Assembly: GCA_016584305.1 (NCBI GenBank)
Contig: JACEEZ010016253.1
Location: 117,501-181,500, forward strand
Length of the DNA stretch: 64,000 nt
Source of the DNA: Chionoecetes opilio
Taxonomy: Eukaryota > Arthropoda > Malacostraca > Decapoda > Majidae
Direction: 5' to 3'
The first letter of the stretch is position 1. The number at the start of each line of letters is the position of its first letter. Of the stretch, positions 33,063-45,534 are shown in pieces. The notes beneath the pieces were generated by a model, which was given only the letters and a program-made list of their open reading frames with translations, was not told the DNA's origin and searched no databases. Both the position numbers and the translations under genes were made by a program.

Positions 33063-34512
33063 CACCAGCCTGGGGAGTAGCTGCTCCACACACTTGTGCC
33101 TCCCCTGTCTATTGGATCTGCTCCCTTGCCGCATCCTCCTTCACCTGTCATGGTTTGTAGCTAAGTGGCGCATACATGAAGCCGCCGCCTGCTGAAGATG
33201 TTCAGAAAAATTCTACAATATTAGTATACTTCTACACTGATCATATTAAAAGCAGATGCCACAAAATTTTTTAAGTACTTTAAATTGCTACGGTACTGTA
33301 TAGGCAACAGCCCATGCGTAATGGGACAGAAAAAGGGGAGTAGTACTGTATTAAAATTTGGGGGAAAATTTTTTTTAACCAACAAATTATTACTCCCAAA
33401 AGGGTTCGGAAAAATAATGGCTTATTTTTTAATGGTTAATAAAATGTGCCCCCTATATTTCATAAAAAATGCATCCCATCACAATTCAAAAATAAAGGTA
33501 GGCGAGATAGCTTGAAAACTTTTCTGTTTTTGGGATGTAAAAAATTCCCCAAAAAATGCTTCATTTATCATTACATGTTAGTATAGGATTACATTCATTG
33601 TTTGAAATTTGTAGAACCTCTCTTTGTCATAAATAGGTGGCATTCCTTAAAAAGGTTAGATCAAAAAGGAGAAATTTGTGCAAGGTTGTAACAAGGTTCC
33701 AAAGGGGTTTGGCACCACACCTTAGGCACAAAAAGGGGAAAAGGTAGGTTTTGGGCGCATTATTTTAACCCCCATCATCATAGAAGCATTTTCCCTTTGG
33801 TGGAAAATTTGGGGTTAGCATTAGTGAAAACCTCTTCAACTTACTCTTCTGGAACTCTTTTTCTTTTTCTCTCAATTTCCATCTTTACACCCTTTTCCCA
33901 AAACCTGAGAAAAAAAAAAAACAACCCCGTTTTCTTTTTTCCAAAGGTGAAGGCCTGCTTTTGGGGAGATTTTTAAAAGGCTCTGATGTGACATTTCTTG
34001 GCCCCTTTTTCCTTAAGCACTCCCATTACTATAAAGCTTCAAAAAAAAAATTACTTAGAAAGAGATTTGGGACATGTGCAGGAAGCCCCAGTAGACAGGT
34101 GTGTGCAGTGGCAAAGGGGGGAAGAAAGGAAGACATGTTTAGAAATGTTTCCCACCACAATGAAGCACTCCAAAGGGATTCCTGAAGGGAAATTCAGAAA
34201 TTACTTTTCCCATGAAAAGGGCTTGGGGCTTTTATAGGTATTAGGATGTGTCTGATTGAAAAGATACCTAATTGCCATTGCACCCTGGTACCGAAAGTTT
34301 TCTCGATAGTAATACATACATGTAAGCTCTATATCAATTCGACCACAAGCCTACCTACCTATAAAAAAACAAGCTGTGCAAGCAAGGTATCACTGCATCT
34401 GGTATATAATGAACCATTAGGTGCTCGAAAAAATTGAGGGGAACAAATTTTTCTTCAATCCAAAAGCTGTTGCTGCCTTTTATCTGCATTGAGAAAAACC
34501 CCCCCTGATTCA
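33063..34512. other. Gene-free stretch of doubtful quality
   Basis: No gene or repeat family was recognised. Homopolymer-rich wording (AAAAGGGG, TTTTTCCC) continues from the previous segment, and frames are short. Confidence 0.45.

Positions 34513-34547
<35 letters not shown>
34513..34547. repeat. Poly-G run of 35
   Basis: An uninterrupted run of 35 G is followed by a short (GA)n tract. A run this long in an otherwise AT-rich region is unusual and may be a sequencing or assembly artefact. Confidence 0.9.
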
Positions 34548-34548
<1 letters not shown>

Positions 34549-34559
34549 GAGAGAGAGTT

Positions 34560-37500
34560 TTAAAAACATGTAAAATTAGATGGCAAAAAATATTTCCTTC
34601 TTTTTTTAAACTTTTAAAACCTGACCTTTAACACCTTTTACATAAAATATTATAAAAAAACCTCAAAGGATACTAATCCATCATTTTATCTTAATCTCAC
34701 AAACTACCCTTTCCCGCATTCTGAAAGGGGATGTTCGCCCACCCACCTTTGGTATTTTTCCCTCGTCAAGCGTTGGTAATTTTTTACAACCCGTGCCACC
34801 AGCCCTCATTCTGGGGGGCTTCCCATCCGAAATCACGACTCCCCCATATGTGATGGGTCTGCGAGAACATTCATAAATGTTATGTCTCAAAAGTGATAAT
34901 AAGCTTTTTTTTTTTTTAAAAAACATAATCATGGCCCAGCAAAAAATTTAAATTAAGCTCCATTTAAAACAAAAAAATGACTCAAACATTATCAGGTGGT
35001 TAGTTTACGGGTCTTTTGGGGGAAAAAAACGTCTGACTGATTAGGTTAAAAAAAATCTTCGGTAAAAAAAAATAAAAAAACAGCCATAACGGGTGATATT
35101 TTCCCCAAAAAGGGGGTTCCCCAAAAAAATCTTTTCCCCAATTTATCATTGAAAGCACTAAACCCATTTTTTCAAAACTAATTTATAAAACAAATTTTTT
35201 GTACCTTGAAAAAAGTCCCCTGACACAATCATCACACTCTGCAGTGTATCAACACCATGCTGCATCCTGGTCTGCGGCAAAGGTAACTTTTTAAAAAAAA
35301 AACAAATTAAATGGGAAAGAAAATTTCTGCGTCGTCGGTTAAAAAATAGCTTTTCGGGGGGAAAAAAGAGTACTAAAGAAATAAATAAAATTAGGGTTTT
35401 CCCCTACTCTCCACTTCCCCCAAACAATTTGGGGGCCCTTTGGGGTGGGGGGTTTTTTGGGGGGGAACAAAATTACGTCGGAAAAAGTATTTTTTGATTT
35501 TTGTTTGGGGGGTTAAATTTTCCTTAAACTAGGGTAATTTCCTTATACTAGAGAAATTTGCCTACCAAAATTAAAATGACCTAGCGGGGGGTTTTACCCA
35601 CATAATTAACCAAATCTAATCAAAATACCCTAACCCAACCAATCAAAACCCAAACCCAACCAATCAACCCCGACCCAAATCTAACCAACCTAACAAATAA
35701 CCAACCTCCTGCGGGGGGGGGGGGGGATTTTCGTCTCCCGGGCCATAATGGAGGACGTCCCGGGTTCCAACATTCGGGATCGAAGAAATCCAATGAATGT
35801 TCCCAGATCGGGAATTTTTTTAACCCCCTAACTCAAAAACTATGTGGTTGCGAGCTATTTTGTCCCCCGCCAAATCCCGCTTCCCCCCGGCCCCAAATTG
35901 TTGAGGGAGAGGGGGGTATGGCAAACACTGAAAGTACCCACAAAAGAATCACACCCAATCCGGTTTTTTAAAATCTAAGGTCACATCCATCAATATCACA
36001 CCACACAGCCTTTTATTACAACACCAACATTTTAAAAGGCAATTTTTCGAACAAAGTGGAAAAGTGAACGGAAGGGGTGTGGTTCAGGGGTTTTGTACAC
36101 AGGGTTTGACCCAGGTTTTTTTAGTTGCTTTGACACAAATTTTTTATTTTTTGACATACCCGGTCGTTTTTTCAGTAGCAAATTTAAATGAGTGACGAAC
36201 ACATGGTTTTAAGACACCAAACAACTTTTTTGGGACGAAACAATTGGACGAACGACGCACCCCGTGTGATCAGCATGTGATTTGATTTAAATTTTTTATT
36301 TTGGCTTAATTAAAATATCCGTAGTTGCCAGTTTTCCACGCCTAAATTACTACGGGTTTAAAAGGGGTGGGCGGGAAGGACAGCAGGTAAAAAACCCGGT
36401 TTTAGTTGGCTGGTAGCCCGCGCCCCGGCACTATGTGTTGGGTTTTTTTTTTAAGGTGCGAGGACCTTTTGGGGCCAGACCCTGGTGATGCCTAAACTAT
36501 CACGGTTGATTTTACGGAGCCCCGGCGCTATTCAAAAAAAAATGTTTTTCGAACAACGACAACTTGATGCGCAATACTCTTTCCCCTACACACTTTTTTA
36601 TATTTGGCACTCTTCCAAAACTTTTCTTTTTATGAATCAAAAGAGAGGAAAAAATTTCCCCCGATAATCCCATAGTTTCTCGCCACTGCACGGCATAGAT
36701 AAGTGATGGGTATTGAAACCTCCATATTCTTCTCTGTAATTTAAACCAAACCAAACCTTTTCCCCAAAATTTTTTAACTTTTTTCATTTTTTAAACCTTT
36801 CCTTTAGCTGAAAGTATTACCGTACGTAATACCAGTAAAAATTGGGATTGGAAAATGTCGGGAAAAAAAAGCCAAGCGTGGGAAAATGAATAAAGCTTTT
36901 AAAGAACCGTCATTTTGAATAATTATTATCTGATCATTAGTGAGGTACTAAACAGGGTTTTTTTCCAATATTTCAAAGAAAGAAAACTTTGAAAACGAAG
37001 TGGGTTTGTCCGTAATAATACAGGAGTAACACATTTTTCCCTTTTTTTTACGAAGCTTTGACTAACGTACGTTTTGTGTGAATGTTCTATACATAAAAAG
37101 GAATACATTTTTCACATTCTGTACATGAATTACAGATATAAATGTTCCTCTCTGAAAATACACCAGCGCACTACGGAGGGCCCCTCGTGGGGCAAAGTTG
37201 CGCTGGTGGCCGCCGTCTCGCCGATCTAAGCCTACGTAGGCCGACGTGGTGGTTAGCTGGCATATGGTCATTGTGAATACACACACACCCAGCAACTCTC
37301 ACCTTTTTCTCTCCTATATATATATCTTCCATGTATAATTATAAAATATTAAGCGTATGTACCTAAGTGTAGGAATAATTATTAATAGGAGCCAGTGTGG
37401 GAGTTATTGCTCCTAAGAGCTTCCTTTCATCACATAGGAAGAGTTTTCCGGTATCGGGGTGTAAGTTTTTTTCTGTACATCCGATTAGAGTTTTCCGGTG

Positions 37501-37627
37501 TGGATTAAACCCTCATATGTTGGATATGATCCAAGCAAGCGACATACTATGTCACTATGAATAAATAGGATGATGTTTGCAAATATAGTTCTTGTGTTTA
37601 TTATAAAACCCGGTGATTATTCTGCTG
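34560..37627. other. Gene-free, homopolymer-rich stretch
   Basis: I see nothing coding. A degenerate CCTAACCCAACC-type block lies at 35600-35700 and a 13-base G run at 35716-35728. From about 36900 rightwards the wording becomes normal again. The phrase GAGTTTTCCGGT occurs twice (37440 and 37490). Confidence 0.45.
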
Positions 37628-37630
37628 TTA
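37628..37630. repeat. Left TTA target duplication of the Harbinger-like element
   Basis: TTA directly precedes the left terminus at 37631, and the same trinucleotide follows the right terminus at 39933-39935. A 3-bp TWA duplication is characteristic of PIF/Harbinger elements. Confidence 0.7.
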
Positions 37631-38734
37631 AGCGGCTATTACACGGGCACTATTCTGCTCAGTGAGCAGGATTTCACTGAGCAGTTTGAGGATTTTCTCG
37701 ATGAAAAGCCTGTTGGTGAGCAAAAAGGGGAGGGAACTACTTCGAAGCTATTGTTTGCTCGTCTTTGACCATGTGAGCAAAAAACGTTTTCTGTTATTAA
37801 AGGACCGTGTGAAATTAGTGGATGACTATATATTTATGCAAGATCTTTTTCTTCTAAAACTCTCAAGAGGACATCAAACATTGCCTGTACCTGGACAGAC
37901 GAGATGAAAGCTTACTGGATTGACTTAGTTCAGGCACCATCTCTACTAGTATGTGAACAATATAGCCCTTTATTGTTAAAATACATTACAAAAGGAAAAC
38001 ATGCACCCTCAATGCCAAGAAGCGTCACCTTTCCTAAGTCATTTAATTACGGTGATACACAGGCGACAGGTGTGTGCGAGGACGTACAGGTGTGTAGTGA
38101 CAGGTGATGGTGTATATGTAAAGCGAGAGAGGCTAAGAGTGCGCGTTATCACCGAGTGTGTGTGTCTGACTAAAGAGCGACGCGTAGTTCTCGTCCACTA
38201 TACCCCCCCCCCCCCCCCCCCCCGGCGTCAGGCCCGTACGCCACGGCACGGAGTACGCGCGGGCCACAGTGGTCAATAGAAGATACTCACGGGGATACAG
38301 GAAGTTTAAATGAATCAAAAGCCTTTGGCCTAATCAAAAAAACTTCTAATTGGTATATTGAATTGAATATAGTAGTTTCGTACATGATTGAGTATTTTCG
38401 TACATACCTCAGGTGTCATTTTCGTGACTATAGTAAGTCACAAGTTCAAACTCTGGCTGAGTGTACGAAACGACTATGGTTTCATATAGACTACGAAACA
38501 ACTTTTTGGTCATAATGTGACGAGAGTTTCGCCGGTCGTTGTCAGAGACACCAAACTAATTTTTGGTAAAAAAACTTTGGAAAGAAGTCCTTCACCCCTA
38601 TCTTTTTTTTCTTCCCACCTATAGCCAACAAGCCTTGGGAAACTGGCGGGAATACGGGGGTTTTTGGGGGTGGGGGAAGCAAATATAAGTGATTATGGCT
38701 CACAAAAAAATCCTCCAAAGTCACTATAAGTAAA

Positions 38735-39245
38735 AAATCTAACCTAACCTAACCCTTAACACAAAGTATACTAACCACCTAACCTTAAACCACAAAGTAT
38801 AACCTACCTAACCTAACCTTAACACAAAAAGTATACACGTAACTAATCTAACCTTAACCACAAAAGATACCTAACCAACCTAACCTGAACCACAAGTATA
38901 CCTAACCTAACCTTAAACCACAAAGTATACCTAACCTAACCTTAACCACAAAGTATACCTAACCTAACCTAACAACCTTAACCACAAAGATATACCTAAC
39001 CTTAACACAAGGTATACCTAACCTAACCTAACCTTAACACAAAGTATACCTAACCAACCTAACCTAAACCTTAACCACAAAGCTATACCTAACCGTAACC
39101 ACAGGTATACCTAACCTAACCTTAACCACAAAGTATACCTAGACCTAAAACCTACCTTAACCACAAAGTATACCTAACTTAATCACAAAGTAGACCTAAC
39201 CTAACCTAAACCTAACTTAACCAACAAAGTATACCTAACCTAACT
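38735..39245. repeat. CCTAACCTAACCTTAACCACAAAGTATA tandem array
   Basis: The unit joins two or three CCTAA copies (the complement of TTAGG, the arthropod telomere unit) to CTTAACCACAAAGTATA. About 16-18 units of 20-32 bases are present with indels. It lies inside a TIR-bounded element, so it is a transposon-internal satellite and not a chromosome end. Confidence 0.85.
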
Positions 39246-39524
39246 GGACTTAGAATTTTTTGAGGCCCCCCCCCCCCCCCAAAAACCCTCCAATATTTCA
39301 TAGCGGCCGTGGGGTTACACCAAGGCTGACGCACTCTGGAACATTTACAGATGGTGAAGTACAATAAGGAATACAATACAGTTGCGGTAGTTCATTTCAG
39401 TCAAATGCCGGCAGGATGAGTTCCAAAGTATAGTCCTAATTTTTCTTGGCATACAATAGGTGCTTGTTCTAATGGAGAAGTTTTATTTTGCGCAACCCCC
39501 CCCCCCCAAAAAAAAAAAATGTAA

Positions 39525-39665
39525 TTAATGAAACCTAACCTAACTTTAGGTTTTTTTAATGAAACTAACTAACCTTAAAGGTTTTAATGACACCTAACCT
39601 AACCTTAAAGTTTTATGAAACCTAACCTAACCTTGATATGTTGTAATGAAACCTAACCTAACTTT
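39525..39665. repeat. Second TTAGG-like block (AATGAAACCTAACCTAAC units)
   Basis: Units of about 30 bases, of the form TTTTAATGAAACCTAACCTAACC, recur about five times. The reverse complement (GGTTAGGTTTCATTAAAACC) recurs at 15740-15915 in the truncated relative. Confidence 0.85.
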
Positions 39666-39683
39666 AACCACAAAGTAGTACTA

Positions 39684-39725
<42 letters not shown>

Positions 39726-39935
39726 GCAAAATAAAAGCTATCTTCCGCATTACAACAAGACCGCTTATTAGGAAGCGCTATGATCATTTGTATCATACCG
39801 CATAGGTCTGTATGCATTTTGCTCATCAAAACCACAGATCACCGGAATAGTTTTCGTTGACAGACTTCAGTGAAAAAATCTGCTCAGTGAGCAGCTGCTC
39901 ACTTGAGCAGAAAGGCCCGTGTAATAGCGCCTTTA

Positions 39936-40319
39936 GGACAGTAATTCCCCACACTTCCAAAAGAGTGAGCCTTACTCGGTATAATTCCACCGTATCAATT
40001 ACGACTACCAAGGATAAATCTAATATTATTATTATTCAAAACGTGCCCATGGAGTAACCAAGGAACTTACTCGCCCGGGATGGTGGCAGCATTCCCCTTA
40101 ACCTAAACCCCTATCCTCCCCTTAAATACATCCCCCTTTTCAGTACTTCTCCGCAGTGAGCAAGTGCGTTCAAAACTATTAATCACATAGGAAGTTCATA
40201 AAGGATAAGTAAATCCTTCCATAAGTTGTAATATTTGTCAAATTATAATCAAGTAATAGCATTCAAGTAACGTTGACCCAGTTATAAACCCCCCATAGAA
40301 GTTACCCGAAATACCAGCA
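39936..40319. other. Gene-free spacer
   Basis: No feature is recognised between the Harbinger-like element and the end of the N-terminal gene piece. It may be intron or inserted DNA of the interrupted gene. Confidence 0.4.
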
Positions 40320-40339
40320 CCACAGATGGCTACATTGGT

Positions 40340-42035
40340 TGAGGTCTCGGGGATGAGATGCTGACATCTTCTGGCACCAGCAGCATCACGATGGGAGTGT
40401 GGGCAACAGCCGGAAGCTCACTGAAGTCACGTTGTCGGGTTTTGGAACAACGATATTCCAGTTCCCATGGAATGAGTCTGTGCGCACTGGTTGAGCTGGG
40501 TTGTGGTCAATGTTATTCAAACTGCAGCAGTCATGAAGAGACCACTTTCAGCTAAGGAGGACAAAAAACGCTTTCTCCATTTTGTAGTAATGGCAGATCT
40601 TGTCGCCCAAGCTCAGTTGAGATGGCCAGCAACTCCGCGTCACTAGGAAATACCAGTCCCAGATCATACAAACGGATCCACCAGTTACGCTTGCGAGTCT
40701 GCGTGTGCGACCATCACACCCAAGTAGATGGGCAAGAGGGTTTCCCTTCCTGGTTGTGCCTTGTTATGTACATGGGGCCTGCTGATTCTCCCGACGTCGT
40801 ACCATGCTGTTGGGACATCAGTAGCTGGAAATCGTGAGCACTGGCTGGGGCATTGTGAAGAGCTTGACTGTGCCTTGCTAGTTGGCCCATTCACACCATA
40901 GCAACAACGCTAACAGAGACACTGGAAAACAGAATTCCTGGCTGTTGGATTCAAAGGAACCACCAAAACTGGTTTTTCATCTTGAACCATGTCAAGTTCA
41001 ACTATCATCCCACTAATGTTCGCAGGCCCTGGCAAGATGAACAGCATCACCATCAGCATCATGCTCACATGGCTTTCCTCAGTGCTTGTCCACATCTTCG
41101 TGACAATGAGGACTACATCTCGGACTGCTTGTGCGCTTCCATGTCTGAAAGTAGGCCCAGTACTCTTTTGAGGTCAGTGGAGTGGACGCGTCCTGCAACG
41201 TCAGCTCAAGTGTGTCTAGCCGTGTGGTGTACAGACTCGACAGTCGCTGAGTTGAAGATGGGTGCAACTAGGAGTCCATGCGAGTATCTTAAAGTATAAG
41301 ATACCGCTCACAGAAATGCAAGGCCGTGAATTCATTTTGTCCCACACCAGACTCTCATATGTTTTTTGTTTCTCTAGCTCTGTTGTACAAAGAGAGCAAG
41401 CAGGAGAGGTATACCGGGCTTCTGTGCAATCAAGTCTCCTGCACCTCAGTTTGGCCAGTAGGGATTTGTCCCTGCAATTTAATTGCAGCCTTCCTGAGAC
41501 ATGATATCTTTAAGCCCCAAATGTGTGGATTGCTTTTGCGAGTCAAAGACTGCTTCCCATTGATTTTTGTGCAGGTGACACAGGAAAGAAGCATGTTTCG
41601 GCGGAAGCACTTTTCTTACCAGCACTCTTGCGGGGGTGAAATTCTTTGAAGTATCAGCAGAGTCATCAGCAGCATCTTCTGGGGGTTTCTTACGCTTCTC
41701 CTGCACGCTGTAGTTTGTCTGTTGTAGGGAGCCTACATGAGTCGTGCCCACACTTGTGCGTGTGCCGCTGTAGTGTTTTCAAAGCCATTCCCATATCAAA
41801 GCCTGAAAGATTGATTGAATGTGGGCAAACCAGCCAAATTCCTGTCAAAACTCACAAGAGCTCAGCAATTAATTGTATTGTACCCTGCTCCCTGTGTGGC
41901 AGGTTTAGACTCGGCTGGAAAGTGAAGCACCTCTGACGTGTCTTCCTGACAAAGAACGCACTGCTCCAGTCAGTTTCTAGACCCTGTGTGATGTCCGGGC
42001 TGTAGGGGATCACCACCTTGTAAAACTTTGGCCAT
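40340..42035 (-). pseudogene. DTDVVVLA-type transposon protein, N-terminal piece (piece 1 of 4)
   Basis: The minus-strand reading, in several frames, starts at an ATG at 42035 just after a splice-acceptor-like CTGCTTTCAG. It gives IPYSPDITQGLETDW, EQCVLCQEDTSEVLHFPA (about 41980-41925, a probable zinc-binding CxxC), LQRHTHK with DSCR, EKRKKPPEDAADDSADTS (about 41700), CHLHKNQWEAVFDSQ, AGDLIAQ (about 41460), RETLLPIYLGVMV (about 40730), HYYKMEKAF (about 40590), NIDHNPAQ, RTDSFHGTGISLFQNP-like text (about 40470) and ELPAVAHTP. This is the N-terminal third of the same family whose centre and C-terminus lie at 26480-24481 and 11215-10150 on the same strand. Frameshifts are frequent. Confidence 0.75.
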
Positions 42036-44261
42036 TGTCAACCAACTGAAAGCAGAAGAATATGGTCAAAATATGTGAAAGTGGTTTCTAAATAGTGGAG
42101 TCTATATTAAAGAACATCACAGTCTAACAAAAACCTGCATTCCTGAATCCAAGGCCCATAATTCACATATCCATCATGTGAGCTTCTGGTCCAAATATAT
42201 TAAAATGTAATTTATTCTAATTATCTGTGACTAATACCACATCTCTATTGTACCCAAAACAAATTACATATGCCACTAGAGTAGAAAAAAACTAGAAGGA
42301 GAGAGAAAAAAAAAAGTAGAGGAAAACCTAAAAGAGTGCACGAAGCACCATTGCTATGGCGGATACAATATTCGAGAAGACTATTTTGGCAGCCCATTTT
42401 GTAAAATGGCAGGCACTCCGCTCATGGAAATAAAATCTGGAATGGCCTATAACCAAATATCTTCCCAAGACCTTTTTTAATGTCTGCAAATTTCTGCTTG
42501 TTATCACCAAAACCAGAATGCTTCAAATATTTCACCTATCTTGCAGTATACACAGGGCACCCCGGGAGTCGAGGTTATCTTGTTGTAGAATGTCTTCTTG
42601 GTGATGCTAAGCCGAAATTTTACAGAAGAAGAAGACGAAGAAGATGTTTGAGGGTGCGCGGCACGAGCGTTAAATACATCAAAAAACAAATAATAATATT
42701 AATAAAGATAAAATGGTTGGTAAGGAATTTGCTTGTGGAGACAAGTATAGTTTCTTATCATGACTGTAAGTCACTGACTGTTATACCCAGCTGTTACCTC
42801 TATTCTACCTAACTTAGATTACTGTACTCCGTGTAAATACAAAAAGTTGACAACATCATTCATGAAGTTTTAGACTATCTTTTACCATAATATCTAAAAT
42901 AAATACCATTATTGTTAGATGAATGGCATTAAGAAAGAAAAGTCTGGAATAAAGATGATTGTTGTTTTATTGGAGGTGCACTTGCTGGTTTCCCGCAAGT
43001 TTGTGTCAGTCAGGTGTCGGAAGTGGCAAGACGACGTACAAGACTTGAGCAAGTATTTACCGTCAAGATTGACAAACATGTACGGTTTCAAAAGTGAGAC
43101 TGGGACGGCCATGCCAACGGCCGTACTCACCCATATCAAGCTTACTACACTTATACAGGACTTACAGGGCAATGCGTGGAGGACAAGCTTCTGAGAAACG
43201 TCAAGAAGGACCGTCCACGATTGTTTTTTACCGCGGCAAGCAGGTGGGAATTACTATACGGGGAATATGTGTACACCCACGTGTCTAATGGAAATATATG
43301 GGGATTGTTGTGTTAATACGTGTCAAACAGGGGTAAAAAATGGCCGAGGACTGTGCGGGCATGGGCCTAAATATTAGATGACTGTTTAGATTAAAGTATT
43401 TTACCTTTACTGTTTCAATAGGTCAGAACGACGTGTGAATATGTAATGAAATGTAGTGCGCAAACAACACAAAGAATCACTAGGTAGTTAGTTTTAGGGT
43501 TAGGTTAGAGATTAGATTAGTTAAATGGTTTGATTAGTTACTATTGATGCCTTTAAATGGAGTGGGGTTTGTTTCCCGCTCCCCAAACGTCAAAAAGTGT
43601 TAGTATTAGAAATTTGTCATTCACTATCGAAATTGCAAAAAATAACACTTGTTTAAGGTGTTGCACAGTAAAAGTATCTGTATTGTTGACAACACGCACA
43701 CATATAGAAGCAAAAAAAAAAAAATTAACTAGTCTGAAAATTTTGCAAGTCTTAAACTAAATTTTTAGGTTTATAAATATTTATTTTCATCGCCAAATCC
43801 TAGGGTCGCCATGGTCGTTTTCATGATAACAATGTATACTCCATGGAAATAGCAATAAAACTTTAGGCCTAGAAATAAAAGTCAGTGTCTCAAGAAACCA
43901 GGAAAGTGTCCCGAATTTGTACGAAAAACAAGTGTGCCTGACCCGCATCGCCAGCTGCTGAAATGCGTCCGTTCTGTCCCGCCCTGCTGGGAGGGTTATT
44001 ACCTTACCCGAAACTTACCTAACCTCCTAAAAAAGGGGGGCTCCACGCCCTCCTCGGACTCCCGACGGGATTATAACATAACCTCCTTAAGTACCCACAC
44101 AATCATCAGACCCTTTTGTCTTTGCATAATATGTTGAATGTTCATTCAAAATACTAATCCCCAAAAAAGAATCATTTCCACGCCTATTACCAAAAAACAT
44201 AATTTCTGTAAAAAGCCGGGAAAAACAACAGCCCCATTCTAGGCACGTGGCGCGCAACTGC
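42036..44261. other. Gene-free stretch upstream of the interrupted gene
   Basis: No supported gene. Frames at 42915-43195 on both strands (about 85-91 residues) show no recognisable family. A GAAGAAGAAGAC-type repeat occurs at 42625. This stretch would hold the promoter and 5' leader of the minus-strand gene if it ever had one here. Confidence 0.4.
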
Positions 44262-44826
44262 CTGGTGAACGTCACAAGGGTAAGCCATCCGAGGCCAGCC
44301 CTAACAAATACAATGGGACTCAGAAAAAAATATAGTACTGAATGAATTTTGGGTGTTTCTGATATATTTTTTGTCGGATTATGGCATATTACTTGCATCC
44401 TTGTATGGGTGCAGCAAGAAAAGCTTGTGCCTTTCCCGAGAGCTTAGCACCCATTTACAACCTAACGGCGACGATATATTGTGTGCAGACGGTGGAAGCA
44501 GGAGACGGCGGGTACGATACGCGGGCGGATAGGGCTTCAGACTCTGCGCATGACAATCTGAGCAAACCGCCCGTATTACCGCCGTTCACCACCGTTCTGC
44601 ACACATATATCGTCGCCGTATAGGTTGTAAATGGGTGCTAAGCTCTCGGGAAGGCACAGCTTCTTGCTGCACCCATACAGGATGCATGGTATATGCCATA
44701 TCCCACACAAAAAAATCTCAGGAAACACCCAAAATTCTTCAAGTACTATATTTTTTGCTGAGTCTGTGTATTTGTATAGGGTCGGCCTTGGGAGATTACC
44801 CTTGTGATGTCACCGAGCCTGGTAAG
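44262..44826. mobile_element. Fold-back element of about 565 bp
   Basis: The left arm (44262-44497) and right arm (44583-44826) are reverse complements. Shared blocks are GTCACAAGGGTAA, TATAGTACT, GGGTGTTTC, ATGGGTGCAGCAAGAAA, CCGAGAGCTTAGCACCCAT, CAACCTA and CGGCGACGATATAT. The unique centre is about 85 bases and GC rich. The arms have small mismatches, so this is not an assembly mirror. No coding capacity; class unknown. Confidence 0.85.
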
Positions 44827-45534
44827 TACGGTTGCTGGTCGTCGGTTGTGTGTTTTGAGAGCTCGGGGAATTTACAGGTTTTGAATGCGGATCATTAAAA
44901 ACGGGTGAACTGGATGCAAAAAGTGACAAACATATTGTTGATACTACTTCGATCTATGGCTATATTTTGACTGCCTTAAAATCAGGAATTGATGAAAATG
45001 GTCTGGGGTGGGGGGACGATTACTTAAGGGTTAGGTTAGGACTCAGAACGGGGAGGGTGTGTGTAGGCGCTATTAGACAACTATGGCATTTCGTTAATAT
45101 GTATATACGTTTTAAAAGGAATACGCCGAATTGGCATTAATATGACACAGTCTACTAGCAAAAAAGATAATATAGAAAACGTAAGTGATAACTGAGGTAG
45201 CGGACAGCGCCAGTCTGTCGTCCATATCACCAAAGAGGGGTGGGAGTGACTATATGGTATATTCAGGGGTAATATGAGTTAATGCTAGCCTACTAATTTC
45301 GAAAACACTTACGATGTATTCGTGGCAAAATATGGGTGCTACTAAGCGCTCCGGTATACGGGACATTTTACCACTAGCGTACTGAGGTACATTTCTTACT
45401 TACTTACACTCTACAGTATTACACTTCAGGCTGGAAACTTACTACTTGATATAATATGTCTTTATACATAGAGTATGTATCTATAGAAAAACAAAACAAA
45501 CAAACAAAAGTGTTTTTCTTTTTCCTTGCATTAG
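44827..45534. other. Gene-free stretch
   Basis: Nothing recognised before the candidate exon. A polypyrimidine tract (TGTTTTTCTTTTTCCTTGC) lies at its right edge, 45511-45529. Confidence 0.4.

Larger units (their letters stand above)
37631..39932. mobile_element. PIF/Harbinger-like non-autonomous element, 2.3 kb
   Basis: The terminal inverted repeats are AGCGGCTATTACACGGGC on the left and, read inward from the right, AGGCGCTATTACACGGGC. Subterminal CTGCTCAGTGAGCAG motifs lie on both sides. TTA duplications flank the element. The interior has no transposase. It holds a poly-C run (38203-38223), a TTCGTACA-rich segment, the TTAGG-like array (38735-39245), a second such block (39525-39665) and a T38-type run near 39687. 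A truncated inverted relative lies at 15604-16795. Confidence 0.8.

Noticed and set aside
38735..39245. Telomere made of TTAGG/CCTAA repeats
   Set aside because: Every two or three CCTAA copies are followed by a fixed spacer, and the array sits inside an element with terminal inverted repeats and TTA duplications, in mid-window.
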